Source: Gymnorhina tibicen (taxonomy: Eukaryota; Chordata; Aves; Passeriformes; Artamidae). From it: a stretch of DNA of 64,000 bases. The stretch is from NCBI GenBank assembly GCA_013399875.1, contig VXAZ01006880.1, positions 620,001-684,000 of the forward strand. Direction: 5' to 3'. Both the position numbers and the translations under genes were made by a program. The notes beneath the pieces are model-generated. The model saw nothing but the letters and a program-made list of their open reading frames with translations. It was not told the origin of the DNA and did not search any database. Below are positions 15,201 to 28,183 of the stretch, piece by piece; positions within the stretch are counted from its first letter, which is position 1, and each line of letters starts with the position of its first letter.

Positions 15201-16624
15201 ACAGCATGGGATTGAGACGCTTCTTTAGTCGATAGCAAGATTTTGTGTTGTACAGTGTCCTTCATTGAAGGCACTCCCAAATCAGTAAGTCTCTGATTAC
15301 AGAGACTACCCTAGAAAATGAGGAGACTGCGTGCTACTGGCCTAAGTCAAAATTTTTCAGGCAATTATTTTTGTAGACCAAGTCAAACTTTGGCTCTTAC
15401 CCTCTTCCCCTACCTCTTAAGGGAGGAAATGTTCATTACTTTTTCAAAATCGATTGTAGAACTGGACATCCAAAATCATTAGTCACCCTTGAAATATTAG
15501 GCACAATGCTTAAATCATAGTCAAATAAAATTCCAGGTTTGAGCATGATCTAAGCTAACTGGGGCTGATAGTAGTCTGTGTCTCAGGGGATGGCATGCTA
15601 ATGCACTGCATGACAGGACAAGTGGCACTGGGCAGCCTGAGCATTCTGTGAAGAGTGTAGCACTAGTAAGGATATGGTACATATGTATTAGAGCAACATT
15701 CTTATTTTAAATGATAAAATTTACTCCTCTATGCTATGTTACTAAAAGCCATTAAAATCACATTTTGGTTATGGCACCATCTGAGGTAAAAGCACCATGC
15801 TTTCAAGAATGACTGGTTTGAAAAATTTTAATTTTCAATTAAGCTTGAAAGGACAAAGTGCAGAATTAACTAACTTGCAATTAATTTCAGTAGTAATTAT
15901 GTAAAAAATTCCAGGCATATAGAAGATGAGAAGCATGGCATAATTAGTTGTGGAGGTTTTTACTGCTGTAATTACAGTGATGAATATGCATGAGGCTGTT
16001 TGGGGAAGGGAAGCACAGCAAGCAATTGTATTTAATTAAACTTTTAGCTGGCTTAGTTATGGAGACTGCTCTTTGTTTTAATCCCTTCAAAACTGCAGTG
16101 ACGCTCCCAAGGCAGGGTAGTTACACCCCAGAGTGTGAAAATTGCATTTTAGGATTTATGTTTTCCTAGGTAGAGGTCTCCCAGGTCATCTGTCACTTTA
16201 TGAATCACAGGTAACCATTATGTTCCAATTTTACAGATCTTGAAACTTTTGTGAAAAGCCCGATGAAAGCAAATTGCACCATTTGTTGTTTGTGTATTTA
16301 AAATGTTCAAAGAGAAGGACGTTGCACAGGTGAGCATGATGCAGAGGAACCATCAAGCACAAGGCAAGAGTGACTGCTATACAGAGTGATGTTAGAATCA
16401 GTCAGGACTTTAGCATCCAGGGATCTTTGTTTATGGAGTCCTTATCTACAGGAACAAAATTAGCTGAAAAATTAAAGGAAAGTTGTTTGTAAAGGGAGCA
16501 AGGAGTCATACAGACCGAGCGTGTGTCTGGGGTTTGTTTTGCATTTTTATTCAGTATTTTCTAGATATTCAGTATGTTTCACTTAGTCTAGAATCCAGTG
16601 TGATTTGGTCCTTTTTTTATTTCT

Positions 16625-16682
16625 TTTAATTTTCTTTCCTAATTTCGTGATTTTTTTTTCCTAATTTAATTTTCTTTCCTAA
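16625..16682. repeat. 18-bp direct repeat in a T-rich tract
   Basis: TTTAATTTTCTTTCCTAA occurs exactly at 16625-16642 and 16665-16682, 40 bp apart, separated by CGTGA and a T9 run. Probably a local slippage duplication. Confidence 0.9.
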
Positions 16683-17230
16683 GTTTTTAAGATGAGACAT
16701 AGGCATATTAAATCAGCCTCCATCTTTAATGTGTGAACACTGTATGTAGACAGCTTGTTAAAATACCACAGAGTGCTGGGGAGGACAGTACTGGGTTGCT
16801 CAAGGATAATTAAGTGCACCTTAAGAGTAAAGCAATAAAGCTGCCTCCTCTTTGATAGTAAAGAAAAAGTAAATAATTCATGAAAGTATGTGTGTGTGGA
16901 GAGCAGGGTATGGCTGATGGAAGCTGAGAATTCCCAATTTCTGATCCTGGCTGACAATCTTTAGCTGTGCAACTTGAAGTGAATAGTTTTATTAATTTAA
17001 GTCTTGCTTTTTAGGTAAGGAATAGGTTTACCTATCTTGCTGGATTACTGTAACATTTATGTGATTTGTCTCTAAATACTTAAAGGAGCAGTACTATAAA
17101 AAAATACTAGAGTTGGCTGTTTGCATCTGTACTATGAAGGAGTAGTAGTTTTGTTTCTTCCTCTTTCAAATTAGATAAGCTCTTAACCTTTCTTGCTTTA
17201 AGAATGATTTTTAAAATTGCAGCAGATGCT

Positions 17231-17252
17231 CGTGTGTGTGTATGTGTGTGTA
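17231..17252. repeat. Interrupted (TG)n microsatellite
   Basis: CGTGTGTGTGTATGTGTGTGTA, a TG run with one TA interruption, in the LDLRAD3 intron. Confidence 0.9.
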
Positions 17253-17439
17253 TAATAGAAACATGTCTCAGCTATTACAGATTATGCTCCCTAGAAGCTT
17301 TTACCCAGCCCACACAGTCCCCCATCTATTGTTTAAATTTAGTCATGATGCATCATTTTACCTATTTTCTCTTCTTCCTGAGCAGTATTTCATCAAATTT
17401 GTCTTGCATCTTTTCCCTTTTACCCTTGTTCGCCTTTAG

Positions 17440-17830
17440 TTCTGATCTGCCCAGTAATCTAAGAATTAGTCACTGAGCTTATTTTTTGTAACCCGTGGCT
17501 ATTATAAATACTTCAATCATATCTCCTCTTCATAATATTTTCTCAAGACCAAATAAATCATGCTTTTTTCTCTCTTGATATTTAAGCCCTGTTTCCCCCA
17601 TTCATCGTCTTTGTTTCTCATGCTGTACTCTCATCAACCTAATTCTGTCTTCAAGTAAGCTGGCCAAAATAGACTGCCAGTGTTCAAACATGGTTTCATT
17701 GGGGTTTTGCAGAATCATGCCATAATACAGTTAATATCCTTTGCTTGTGATAAGCCAGTTTTCTATTAACCTTCTTTACCACTGCTATGCATTAGCCAAA
17801 GTTTCTGTCAATAAAGGTTCGTTCTCATGT
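17440..17830 (-). mobile_element. Probable ancient CR1/L3-type LINE remnant
   Basis: The + strand reads like a very old antisense CR1 tail. In order it has ATCATATCTCCTCTTCATAA, TTTTCTCAAGACCAAATAAA, GCTGTACTCTCATCAACCTA, a CCAGTGTTCAAACATGG stretch and CATAATACAGTTAATATCC. The order of motifs matches old reptile/bird CR1 families as I know them, but divergence is high. Confidence 0.5.
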
Positions 17831-19284
17831 GACACATTAGCTAATTCAGTGCCTTTTAAACTATGCTAAGCTGTACTAATCATTATTATTTGCCTCCAGT
17901 CTTTTCACACAGATTGGGAACTATAAGTATGCCACCAAAAATCTCTTCATTTGCCCTTGCATACAGTAATTATCTTGACATAGTGATTAATAATTATGAT
18001 TCTTGCCTCTTAATACAAATTTTAAAATACATTTTTCCTTCTTGCATTGTACACATGCTTTTCATATCGAGAATTGCACAATTCAGTATGACTAGTTTAG
18101 TCAGTCAGCCAGGGTCAAAGGGAAAATAAATGTTTCCACAGTCTCTTTGGAAACAAAAAACAAGACTATATCTTCAGGAAGAATAAAATCTGGCACTCTC
18201 ACATTCATTAGGCTGCATTTGTCAGTGCTGAATAAACAACCTTTCATCAAGTGCAGCAATTTTCTTCGTTCTGTAATTAAAGACATTTTTTGCTTCATTT
18301 ATTTATATGAAAACTTGCTGAAGTGAGACCAAAATTTTTATAATGTGTATTTCAAAAAGAAAGGTTCTGGATAAAGTCCCAGGTACTATAATACCTTGAT
18401 TTACTGTCTGAAATGTTATGCTAAGTCCATCCACGGGGGAAAGGTATCCAAGTGTCCTCTGCACACTAAAGGAGAAGATGAGCTCCTCCTTCCTTTATGA
18501 ATGCATGGTTAGCTTCTAAGGCTTATAGAATTTATTGATTTGTCAATGAACAATGAACTCCTACTGAACTTGGCAGAAGAATGGGATCATGTAACAAGTG
18601 ATATAAAATTCTTTACAAGAAGACCTCCATCCTCATTGTTAGAAGGCATTTTTCATCTTTCTTCTGTTTATCTGAAGACAGGTTTGGTGAAACAAACACA
18701 GGTTTGTCAGCTCACCAAGATAAATAACCCAAATTTAGGTTTTATGGGGTGTTGTGGGTTATTCAGTTGGCAGGGTGAAAGTGTTGGAATTTCTTTTTTT
18801 ACTACAGGCCAGTGTATATATTCAGGACTGTTAGTGGTCTCAGGGTACTTCCAAAGCGCACCTAGACCATTGTTGGCTTGAGAGGATCTGTTCCAGTGCT
18901 GCATTCTCCTTGCCACTTAGCAAGTTGCACCTCACACCAGTGCTACACATGTGGGTAGTAATTTATTGTGGTGCTTTGCCTTCAACCTGGATTGTAGATA
19001 CTTAAAATTTATAGGATTTTTTATATTCTTCAGAAGAACTTTGGGAAACTCTCCTGAGGATGTACAGGAATGATAGTCCCTGTGATAAAACCATCAGAGT
19101 GGTCAGGGTAACTGGAAATCCAAAGGCATGGAGGCATGTGGTGCTACTACTGTTTATTCACTGACAGAGGTAGCAGCTCTAATCAATTAGACGTAGGAAA
19201 TAAAGCTGTAATCTCTCACATTAGTCATGTGGGACACTTCCTGCAGTGTTTGAAAGCCCTGCACTTTATATTGTTAGAGCAGGC

Positions 19285-19640
19285 ATGGTTTTGATTCTCA
19301 TTCATTTCACGCTTCTGTATTTAAAAATATTAAAAGCTTCCCCGCAATGTTTTCTTCAGCCTAAACAATCCCAGTTCTTACAACCCTTCTTGGTAGTTAG
19401 TGTCTCTGTGGGCATCTGATAATTCATGTTGTTCTTCACCAAGCTCTGATTCATCTTTGCTTTTTTTTTTAAGCATGATGTCCTGAGCAGACACCTTGCT
19501 AGACCTGGATTATGTTTGAAGTGTATTTTTCACTGCCAGTTAGCATGCTATTCTCTGCTGACACCTGACTGCATGTGATCCTGACCATTTCTGCTATTTT
19601 AGAATAATTTTTAATTTTGATCTCATCTAGCAGAGTTGAT
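19285..19640 (-). mobile_element. Probable ancient CR1-type LINE remnant
   Basis: TTCTTCAGCCTAAACAATCC and CAGTTCTTACAACCCTTCTT resemble the antisense CR1 block 'ctgcaggctaaacaatcccagttctttcagcc'. They are followed by further weakly CR1-like sequence (TTCATCTTTGC, ATTATGTTTGAAGTGTA). Heavily decayed; boundaries are approximate. Confidence 0.45.
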
Positions 19641-21771
19641 GTTGCCTAACAGCAAGCTGAATAAGCATTCTCTGTCATTCAGGTAATTACTGAATAGTTT
19701 CATGTTCAGAGCAGAGCCTTTTGCACCTCCCTGAAAAGCTTTCAATTTTCTAATGAGCCACTGGCAGCCACAGCCTTTGAATGTTTCCCTCCCACTCCCT
19801 ATTTTCAGTGTCATCTTTTCTGATCAAGTGAGATTTTTATCAGAGGATGAAAAGCACATGTTTATCTTCTTCCTGGTGTTAATGCCTTCCAGATGCTTGG
19901 TAGTGTCCCATTTGTGTACACTAGCTTTCAAATGCAGCTTTTTTCTTTTTCTTCTCTTTGCCTCATTTGCTTCTCTGTTCTTTCTTCCCACCTCTCTCTT
20001 TCTCTGGCATTTGACAGTCTGGGTCTTGTGATCAGGAAGGCCAAAAAGGGCTATGAAATAGCTACTTTCACAGCCAATTCTTGTCTTCTCTGCTGTTGTA
20101 TGCTACTCTTTTTTTTTTTTTCCTTCTGTATGTATGTATAATATTTAAGGAAATATTTAGAATTTGATTTGCAATCAGGTACAACGTCTGTTAAGGCCTT
20201 CCTGAAGGTGGAACCTGAATGCAGTGACGCTACTGAGTCCAGCGTTTGGCAAGAGTTTCTTGAGTTTACAGAGCTTGTGGCTGAAAGGAAACATTCGTTT
20301 TTATGTCAAACAATTGTAATTGCAACTGTAATTGCAAAGTCAGGATAAGTTTAAGAAGCAAAGCATCTCATAATGTAACTTCACACAGGTGCATTGTCTT
20401 GTGGAGCCAAGCACTGAGGTCCATCTTGGTTTGGACTGAGTGTCTACCCAAATCCACTCAGTTGCTGTAGTCTTGCTTTCCTCTCCAGTCTCCTTTCGCT
20501 TCCTAGAGCCAGAGGGTAGCCTGCAGGCTCGTGCTAGAACAGATTTGCTGCTGGTTTCTTCTGTGGCATCCTAGAAACAGTCATTGAAGAGGCATTGAGT
20601 AGGTATGAATGAATGAATCAGTGATGTGAAATGGGACCCTAGGGAACGGATTAGGTGACCTGGAAGGTACTGTCTGTCTCTGCAGATTTGTTTCTTTTTT
20701 CACTCAAGATCACAACCTGCTCTTGGTTTCTAAATTGTCAGGATTGTTAATATCTTGAACAAGTGAAGCTGTGTGTACTGTGTATCTGGCAACATCTCCT
20801 CTTCACAATTCTAGAAAAAAAATAGGATTGACAATAGTAATACGTAAAACAGGACATAGACGTTGTACTAACACTTTTTAAAAAATCAGCCATTAAAATG
20901 CAGTTCTTAAGTAATTAGCCTAAATTTATAAACTGCTTATAAACTTACTCTATGATAGATTTAAATCACATTTAAGCAGTATTTCTTGCCATGTATACCT
21001 GACTGCAGGCTCCATAAATCCTGCGCCGCATTTCTTCAAGCCTGATTATCCTTCTTATGCTCCAGCTGTTCACAGCACTAATCAGCACCTAGGAAAAAGT
21101 TAATGTGCACATTCTAGCTGAGCACTGTGTGTCTCTTCTTGCCAGCCTCCAGAATAAACACTACGAAAATGCAATTCAGCTGTCCTGCATAGCATCCCAC
21201 GTTCAGCTTTTTCCAGACATTCTACTGAAATAACATGCATTTTTTCAGGCATGTAGATCACTCAAGATAAATTGCTAACAGTTTTGCAGTGGGTGTAATT
21301 TAGTTTCAGAGTTGATAGATGATAAAAACACTAGCATTTCATCCACAAATTTTCATTTTAATTAGTTGACTTTTTGTTTTTATCTGTTGGGTTTTTCTGC
21401 CTTCTGGATATTCACATGATTCCAATGAATGTTAGTGGAGTATGTCATGGGAACTTGGATTCTAAACACTTAGGGTCAAGACTGGAATAGCAAAGGCAAA
21501 GCCACCCATGGCCTTTGCCAAACTTCTTTTCCTTCATACTTTTTTGACTTGGAAGTGTACTGAAGACCTTTCAAAAATAATCAAGGTAGGGCATGCGTTG
21601 GTCCTGGCTGGGAGCTGATACCATGTCCAGGCTCTTACCTGGCTCAGAGTGCCAATTAACCTTTGCAGAAGACAGGACAGTGCACTTGCACATAAGTTTG
21701 CCAGTATTGCCGAGGGGATTTGGTAGAAAATAGCATGCTTTAGTTAAAGAAGTGAAGATGAATCTGATATT

Positions 21772-21950
21772 ACAGAATCAAAGAATCATTACAGTTGGAA
21801 GGGACCTCTTGAATGTCTCCAGAGAGGGAGATGCCACAATTTCCTTGGACAGCCTGTTCCAGTGCTCTGCCACCCTCAGCATAAAGGAATTCCTCATGAT
21901 GAGGTGGAACTTCTTGTGTTTTAGTGTATGTCCATTACTCTTTAATATTG
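21772..21950 (-). mobile_element. CR1 LINE 3' fragment with decayed RT C-terminus
   Basis: The + strand starts ACAGAATCAAAGAATCATTA, then GTTGGAAGGGACCTCTTGAA and AGCCTGTTCCAGTGCTCTGCC. Translated on the - strand it gives AEHWNRLSKEIVASPSLETF, the familiar end of CR1 ORF2 (HWNRLPrEvv-aPSLe-FK). A 5'-truncated fossil inside the LDLRAD3 intron. Confidence 0.88.
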
Positions 21951-23458
21951 GAGACTGAGTACACATGGGTCTTGCTGGTTGAATTTCACAGTTCTGTTAA
22001 CTTTTCCATGAAAACATTATGTTGTTTTAACTTTCAAGATTATCCTATACTACTCATTAGTGGTGTGCAAGGGATTACACAGCAACCAGAGACCCCAAAC
22101 CTGGACTTTTTATGCAGTTGAGGAATACTGGTTGTGACTGGAACCAGGTGAGACTGGAATATCTCTTGGGAGATTTGGGGAAGGAGCAGGCTATGCTTCA
22201 GGATCAATGGCTATAATCTCCAATTTAGGCACCTTGCTAGAACTGGAGCTAGAGCCTGGGAGGTGTGTAGTTGTCATGTGTCTTGACAAGAACACCAGAG
22301 CATGTTTATGCTATGAAGATAGTACTGTTTTTCTTTCTTGGAAGCACATTCATGATTTATTTTAGAAGCTTGGTCTACCAAAGAGCCTTCTGGTGGATGC
22401 AGCTTGAAATTTTCCTTGTGCAGAGCAGGTTTAATTTACTGCTTGGGAGGGGCCAATAGTAGCACAAGCCCCTAAAGCTTTCAGTGCCCCCAGCTTTTCC
22501 TGAGTGGCATCTTCTGGTCATAAAATGTTACAAGAACTTTATAGTAACTAATTTCATGGTAGCTTCCTTGATGGTGACCCTCCAGTTACAAAGGAGAAAG
22601 AGGAGACAAACAGAAGTAACTGAACCACTCCATTTAGAGAACATTTTTAGGACAAAGTTCTTCCTTTTTATGTTCTACCTCTGCTTTTGGGCCTGGTTTT
22701 TGTACTGGCTATGATTTAATCAAAGTACACCACTATCCTATCACGTGTCCAGGAAGTGCTGCATAGATCAATGCTGGAGTAATCCTGAATTACATTTGAG
22801 TAACACTTTAATTTCCTCCTTGGGCTCCATCCAGCTGCCAAGTCTGGACCTTTTGTTTCTGTGCTTTATGGCAGATTTTGGCTTTGCAGGTTTTTACATT
22901 GCTGCCAAGTTAATTTTAGAATTTAAGTTGCCATGACTACTGCTGAGTATTTCTTAGTTCTCTACTTATTTGCTCAGTTTGCTGCTCTTCTTTTCTTTGT
23001 GTGTGTGTGAAGTGCATGGAGTAATTATCCTGCCCTGCAGAAGGTAAAAAAGGATGGCATGTGAGAGGTGAGGCTCTTGATCTTCAGGCTGACTCAGCTG
23101 CTCTTTTAGAGCAGCTGCAAAGACTTGAAAGCACAGCTCTTGTAGCACATGGTCAGGATGAGGATATAAGTCTGGGGAGGAAGGCAGCACGGGTAATGCG
23201 CTCATTCTGATGCACTGAATGAGACATGCTGGCACTGCTTCTAATTCTGCTGACTGCTACTGTCCTGAGGTTTATCTGTGTCTTGCTGGCTACTTGTATA
23301 ACTATATATAGCTCCAAGTCTTATGCTTAGCTTTACATTCTTGGGAACAATAACCATTGTTTTGCTCAGCGCCTCTAAAGTTCATTATACAGAGAAATCC
23401 TATTTCGTTGCTCAGAGCTCAAGTTGTTACACTAATACCAATAGTGATTAAAAAAAAA

Positions 23459-23476
23459 ATATATATATATATATAT
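23459..23476. repeat. (AT)9 microsatellite after an A10 run
   Basis: A run of ten A at 23450-23459 flows into nine AT units. Intronic and likely polymorphic. Confidence 0.95.
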
Positions 23477-26400
23477 GTACAGCTAACAAGTTCTTCATAT
23501 CAAGAGGTCCTACTCTATGCAGGCACGGTCATGACTGTCTTTCCAGTCATCTGAAAGAATGGGTAAAGACAGAGCATTCAGTGGTATTTAGACTTCTGAT
23601 TGATATTTGAAACACTTAGACTTTTGAGGAAAATGTAGTTCTTGTCAGTATGAAAGACCTTGGGAGAATGTCCTAAGAATGTAGGAACATCGCTGTCTAG
23701 TTTTCAGGTGGGGATAGCTGGGCAAGGAGCCAAGCAGAGGTGGAAAAAATGGCCTGATGGGCAACTCCAAGAGTTGGGAATAGACCCACCTTTTGCTCCA
23801 GCTTGTTAGATCGAGGGCTGTTCTGATTGCTGTGGCTCAGGTCTGTGGGCATTAGGGACAGTGATTAGCAGGGAGTTAAACACAGGATAACCTGGTGCCA
23901 TTTGAAGCCAGGACCTCTGTGCAGATACCTGTTGTCTGTCTGTCTTTATCTGTGAAGCTATCCCTGTTACAGACATACCTGGAAGGAAATTCATCCTGGT
24001 GCTTTCCCAGAAATCTTATCCATTTACCAAGTACCTGTTAAGCAAAGATGTAATCATATTGTGTTCCTCTGGCCAATTCCCACAGATAAGGTCTGTTTAG
24101 TATGTGTAACTCCTCCATTAGTGAATATCTCTCCTGTGCGTGAAACAGGGAGAGCCATAGCAGGGCAAAAACACGCTTTGAATTCAGTTGAAAACAAATC
24201 CTTGTCTCTGGTGTCTATGGGAACTGTGAAGCTGTTCAGGAGGGGAACAATGGTAACCTAGCATGAGATTTCATGAGGTCAAGGTGCTGTGTAGTCTGAG
24301 AGAGATCTTGTTTGTAACACTGAGAAGGGCAATAGGGAAAAAAGATAAGTCAGTTAGAAAAACATCACTAGAATAAAGAGTATTCTGAGAGTTCAGTGCA
24401 CAAAATCTATGTAAGATTTGTTTTAGTGGGACATAAAATCATCAAGGATGAGAAATTTAGTAAGAGTTTTAGGGGACTTAGCTGGATGCCCTAAGAACTC
24501 CAAACACAGAAGGTAAATAATGTGCAGAGGCTCTGCCTGTCTGCATTTGATTTTTGTTGTCTTTAACCTTCCAAGCTGCAGCTCTGCACTTTAACCAGTT
24601 GGAATTTAAATGTGTTGTTACAGTAGCATCTTTGTTGGAGATGGACCGTGACTCGTGCTCATTAAGGCTACAGATGTCTGCTCAGATTATGTATTTCAAA
24701 AGCTTTTTCTCCAATGAACTGTGAAAAGCCAGGCTTGAGCAGAGGATTGTGAAAGATAAAATAATAGCCTCTCATCCCTATGTCTGGCAGACTTAATGCA
24801 GTTACTCTCAGATCTTTTTTTAAACTTTGAGACAGCAAATTTGTTCACAGTCAATAAAATAGACCTCTGAGCACAAACTGCCTTGTTTCCTTTATCAGTG
24901 TTTTCCTAAATTATTCACAAGACTTTTCACACTCCAAAAATCTCTAATCTGTGAATTCAGCATTTCCCAGATACTAGGGTTTAATAGGCATAAGTGGCAG
25001 TGATAAACTGTTTATATGTGGCTTGATAGAAAACTGATCTTCTTAAGGGGAAGAAAAAGCACAAAATAATACATGCTCCATGAATTTAAATTAAATTTGC
25101 TTGCCCACTCACTCTTTTTCATGAATTTGCACTTAGTAGCAGAGCAGACAGAACTTTTTAAACCTACCCGGATAATACCTGCCTTCTCCTGGGAGAGGAT
25201 AACTGAATTACCAAGAAATTAATTTCAATGACTTCTGTGATGTGTAAACATTTGCTGAAAGTTATTAGAGCAGAGCTAAAGAGTAATAGATTTTGTTACC
25301 TTAAGTAGTCGTGCATGTCCAGCTGAGAGTTTTCAGGTGTTCTCTGTATCTCACCTTCTCCCTTTTACATCACGTGCAAAATGGATAGAGGTTCATCAGG
25401 CAGTCTCAGCTCAGTACCCCTCATTCCCTTTCACACCTCTGAATATTCACCAGGCTCTACAAAAAAACCCCAGAATGTTATCAAGGAGTTCTAAGTTACT
25501 CACTTCAACATGATCAGGTATATATGAAGACAAAGCAAAAACTTGGTGTCAAAGTCTCCTGTATGCACAGTTCTGCTACTTTTGTTTTAGCTGTGCCATA
25601 GAGCAGTTTTGTTGCCAAAGCATTACTTTGGAAGACCATTAAAGGCAGTTCACCTCTTTAGGGCTGCAAGCCAAGCGATGTTGATAAGCTCAGATAGTGT
25701 TACTTTCATCTTTTGCAGGTTTGGATTTACTGACCTTGCTAGAAAAGAGAGGTTAGGTATGGGTTGGTCTTTCATGGAATAAATCATACCACAGCAGAAG
25801 TGAAATGCCACTGGACTTCACTTGTGAGCATGGTTTGCTAAGAGATCTTTAGCTTACATCTTCTTGGCCCAGTAAACGCACCTAATAAGGCAAGAACAAG
25901 GTTGTTATTGTGGTGAAAGAAAACTTAGTTTCAATGATATCTGAATCTTCCTAGTTAGAACTCCATCTCAGGTACAGTCTGTTCCTGGACAGGTATAAAG
26001 ACTATGCATATTTAGGGAGCTGGATTCTTTGCATGGGGAGGGTGTCTCCGTGCAAATCCTCAGCACTGCCTGGGGCACAAGAAAGAGCACTTGACAAATG
26101 AACCGGATTCTTTCCTCTTCACGGGATATATCTGTACTCCTCTGTGCAGCTTCATGTTAGAGACGCATGGGCTAGAATTAGCTGAACTAATGGAGATTCT
26201 GATTCCAATCCCAAATGCAATACTGCTGTGTTGGCTGGTTCAAAGGTTGCACCAGACAGCACTGCTCAAAACAGCACCCTAATGGCTCTGCTTCTGGCTC
26301 AGAGACCTCTACACAGATCTGTAGGCATGCTCTTAGATTGCTCTGGGTTTCAGAGAGACAGTGAACTAAATAGGAATACAAGTAACAGATGTAAACACCT

Positions 26401-27337
26401 GGCCAGGAATCGAGTTACTGGTAAGTAGATGATGTTTCATTAGCCACAGTAATCCCAGATCTCCAAAACAGCATGTTAGCTGCAAAGTTACTCCAAATCT
26501 GTGCAAAGTATGTTTATGGTTGTTGTATGAAAAGGATTGTAAAACCAGATAAGAGATGTTTTGTTCCACACTGTCCTAAAGCTGGTCATCAGGTGCCATC
26601 TGACTTCTGACAAAGTAGTTTTTCTTCAGCAGTCTGGTTAACCTGTTTGGATTTATAGAACTGGTTCTTGTAGGACCTAGAGGATGCTATCCTAAACAGG
26701 TGGATAACTTTAAAAGTTTTTGAGAAAAAGTTGATGGATAATTCATTTCTCATGTTTCTTCCCTTTTGGTAAAATGGAGATTATACAGAGAAGGGACTGT
26801 GCTGCTGCAGAATGACCCCATGGTAACTAGGTCTCATCAGGTCTGCAAAGGCATCCTCTTTTCAGCCTTATGCCAATGCACTGTAACCAGTGAGCCAAGT
26901 TGAATGAGAGTCTTGTGGTATTTTACTGGGATGTCATAATAGATTTATCTTCCGTGCACTTGCTGCAGGAAGTAGTATTCATCCATGGGTCAGTCCTTGC
27001 AAATAAAGTTCTTGATGTTTGCATAAAAATGATCTGCTTGTCATTATATTCCCTGTGCTGGCCCTTGTCTGTGGTATGTGACATGAATTCATTTCTCAGC
27101 TGTTGAATTTAGGGAGTGTATGAAAGGAGCCAGAGTAATATGTGATGAGCTGTAATTAAAATTACTAATGCATGTCAATTCCTTTCCTTCCTTCTGCTTT
27201 CATTTACATTCCTCCTGCAGACTTGGTTCACTGAGTGAGCTGAGTGAGCCAGAGACACAATGTTGACTGGAAACAGTGATTTCTGCTTTCTCTAGCACAG
27301 TTGCATGGGGAAATAAAGTTAGCAAAGATCCTCCCTG

Positions 27338-27363
27338 AGGTGTTACACTAAGGTGTTACACTA
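27338..27363. repeat. Perfect 13-bp tandem duplication
   Basis: AGGTGTTACACTA repeated twice head to tail in the LDLRAD3 intron, about 120 bp before a CR1 fragment. Confidence 0.95.
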
Positions 27364-27485
27364 AGCATCACGAAAAGTCTGTGGCTTGTGGCTGGCCTGC
27401 AAAGCTCTGGTCTGTGGTTGTAGGGGCATCGTCAGTAGAACAGATCTATCTGAGTGGTCGTTTTCATGGTTGGTAGCAGGACCAG

Positions 27486-27695
27486 TAATCACAGAATGGT
27501 TTGAGTTGCAATGGACCATAAAGACCATCGCGTTCCAACCCTGTGAGCAGGGACACCTTCCACTAGACCAGGTTGCTCAAAGCTCCATCCAGCCTGGCCT
27601 TGAACGCTTCCAGGGATGGGGCATCCACAGCTTCTCTGGGCAACCTGTTCCAGTTCCTCACTACTCTCATAGTGAAGAAATCACGTTTTCTTTGT
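27486..27695 (-). mobile_element. CR1 LINE 3' fragment (antisense to LDLRAD3)
   Basis: The + strand has AATCACAGAATGGTTTGAG, GCAGGGACACCTTCCACTAG, CCAGGTTGCTCAAAGCTCC, CCAGGGATGGGGCATCCAC and CTGGGCAACCTGTTCCAGTT. This is a good match to the avian CR1 antisense tail, better preserved than the other intronic copies. Confidence 0.92.
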
Positions 27696-28163
27696 TCTGG
27701 TACAGTCTTTTTTTCCCATCTCATCTCTTCTTACAGAAGTATCTATGCTTTAAAATGGAAATGTTTAAAGGATTAGCCATTTTATGTTGTGTTATCTTAC
27801 TAACAAATGCAGAAGCTATTTTTAGTGATGCTGGAAATTGTGGTTTGGTGTTTAACCATGGAAGTGAGCTACCAAAATCAAATATTGAGAGATACCTAAA
27901 GCATCTTGATGAGAGCAATGGGTGCTTGAGTAAAGCTCTTCCATTATGCTGGGCACAGTCAGTATATATTTCATTACCTGTTGTTAGAGAAATATATTAG
28001 TGGCTCTGTTGCAATTCTGAATGACTAAAAAGCCATTTTGCTTGATAGGGAAAAGAAAGGAAAATCATATGCTAAGACTTACTGTGCTAGCCTTCTGCAG
28101 TAGGAAATTAAGAATTTGGATGGATCATGTTCTTGTAATTGTGTGGATTTGGGGTTCTGTTTG

Positions 28164-28183
28164 TTTGGTTTGGTTTGGTTTTT
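28164..28183. repeat. (TTTGG)n short tandem repeat
   Basis: About four TTTGG units, close upstream of the transmembrane exon. Confidence 0.85.

Noticed and set aside
18707..18916. - strand stretch with an HWNR-like peptide reminiscent of CR1 ORF2
   Set aside because: The surrounding residues do not follow the CR1 C-terminus, and no terminal repeat or tail sequence is present.
27386..28000. 204-codon + strand ORF taken as a whole
   Set aside because: Its first half runs through an antisense CR1 fragment. Only the short signal-peptide-like part after it is noted as a weak observation.
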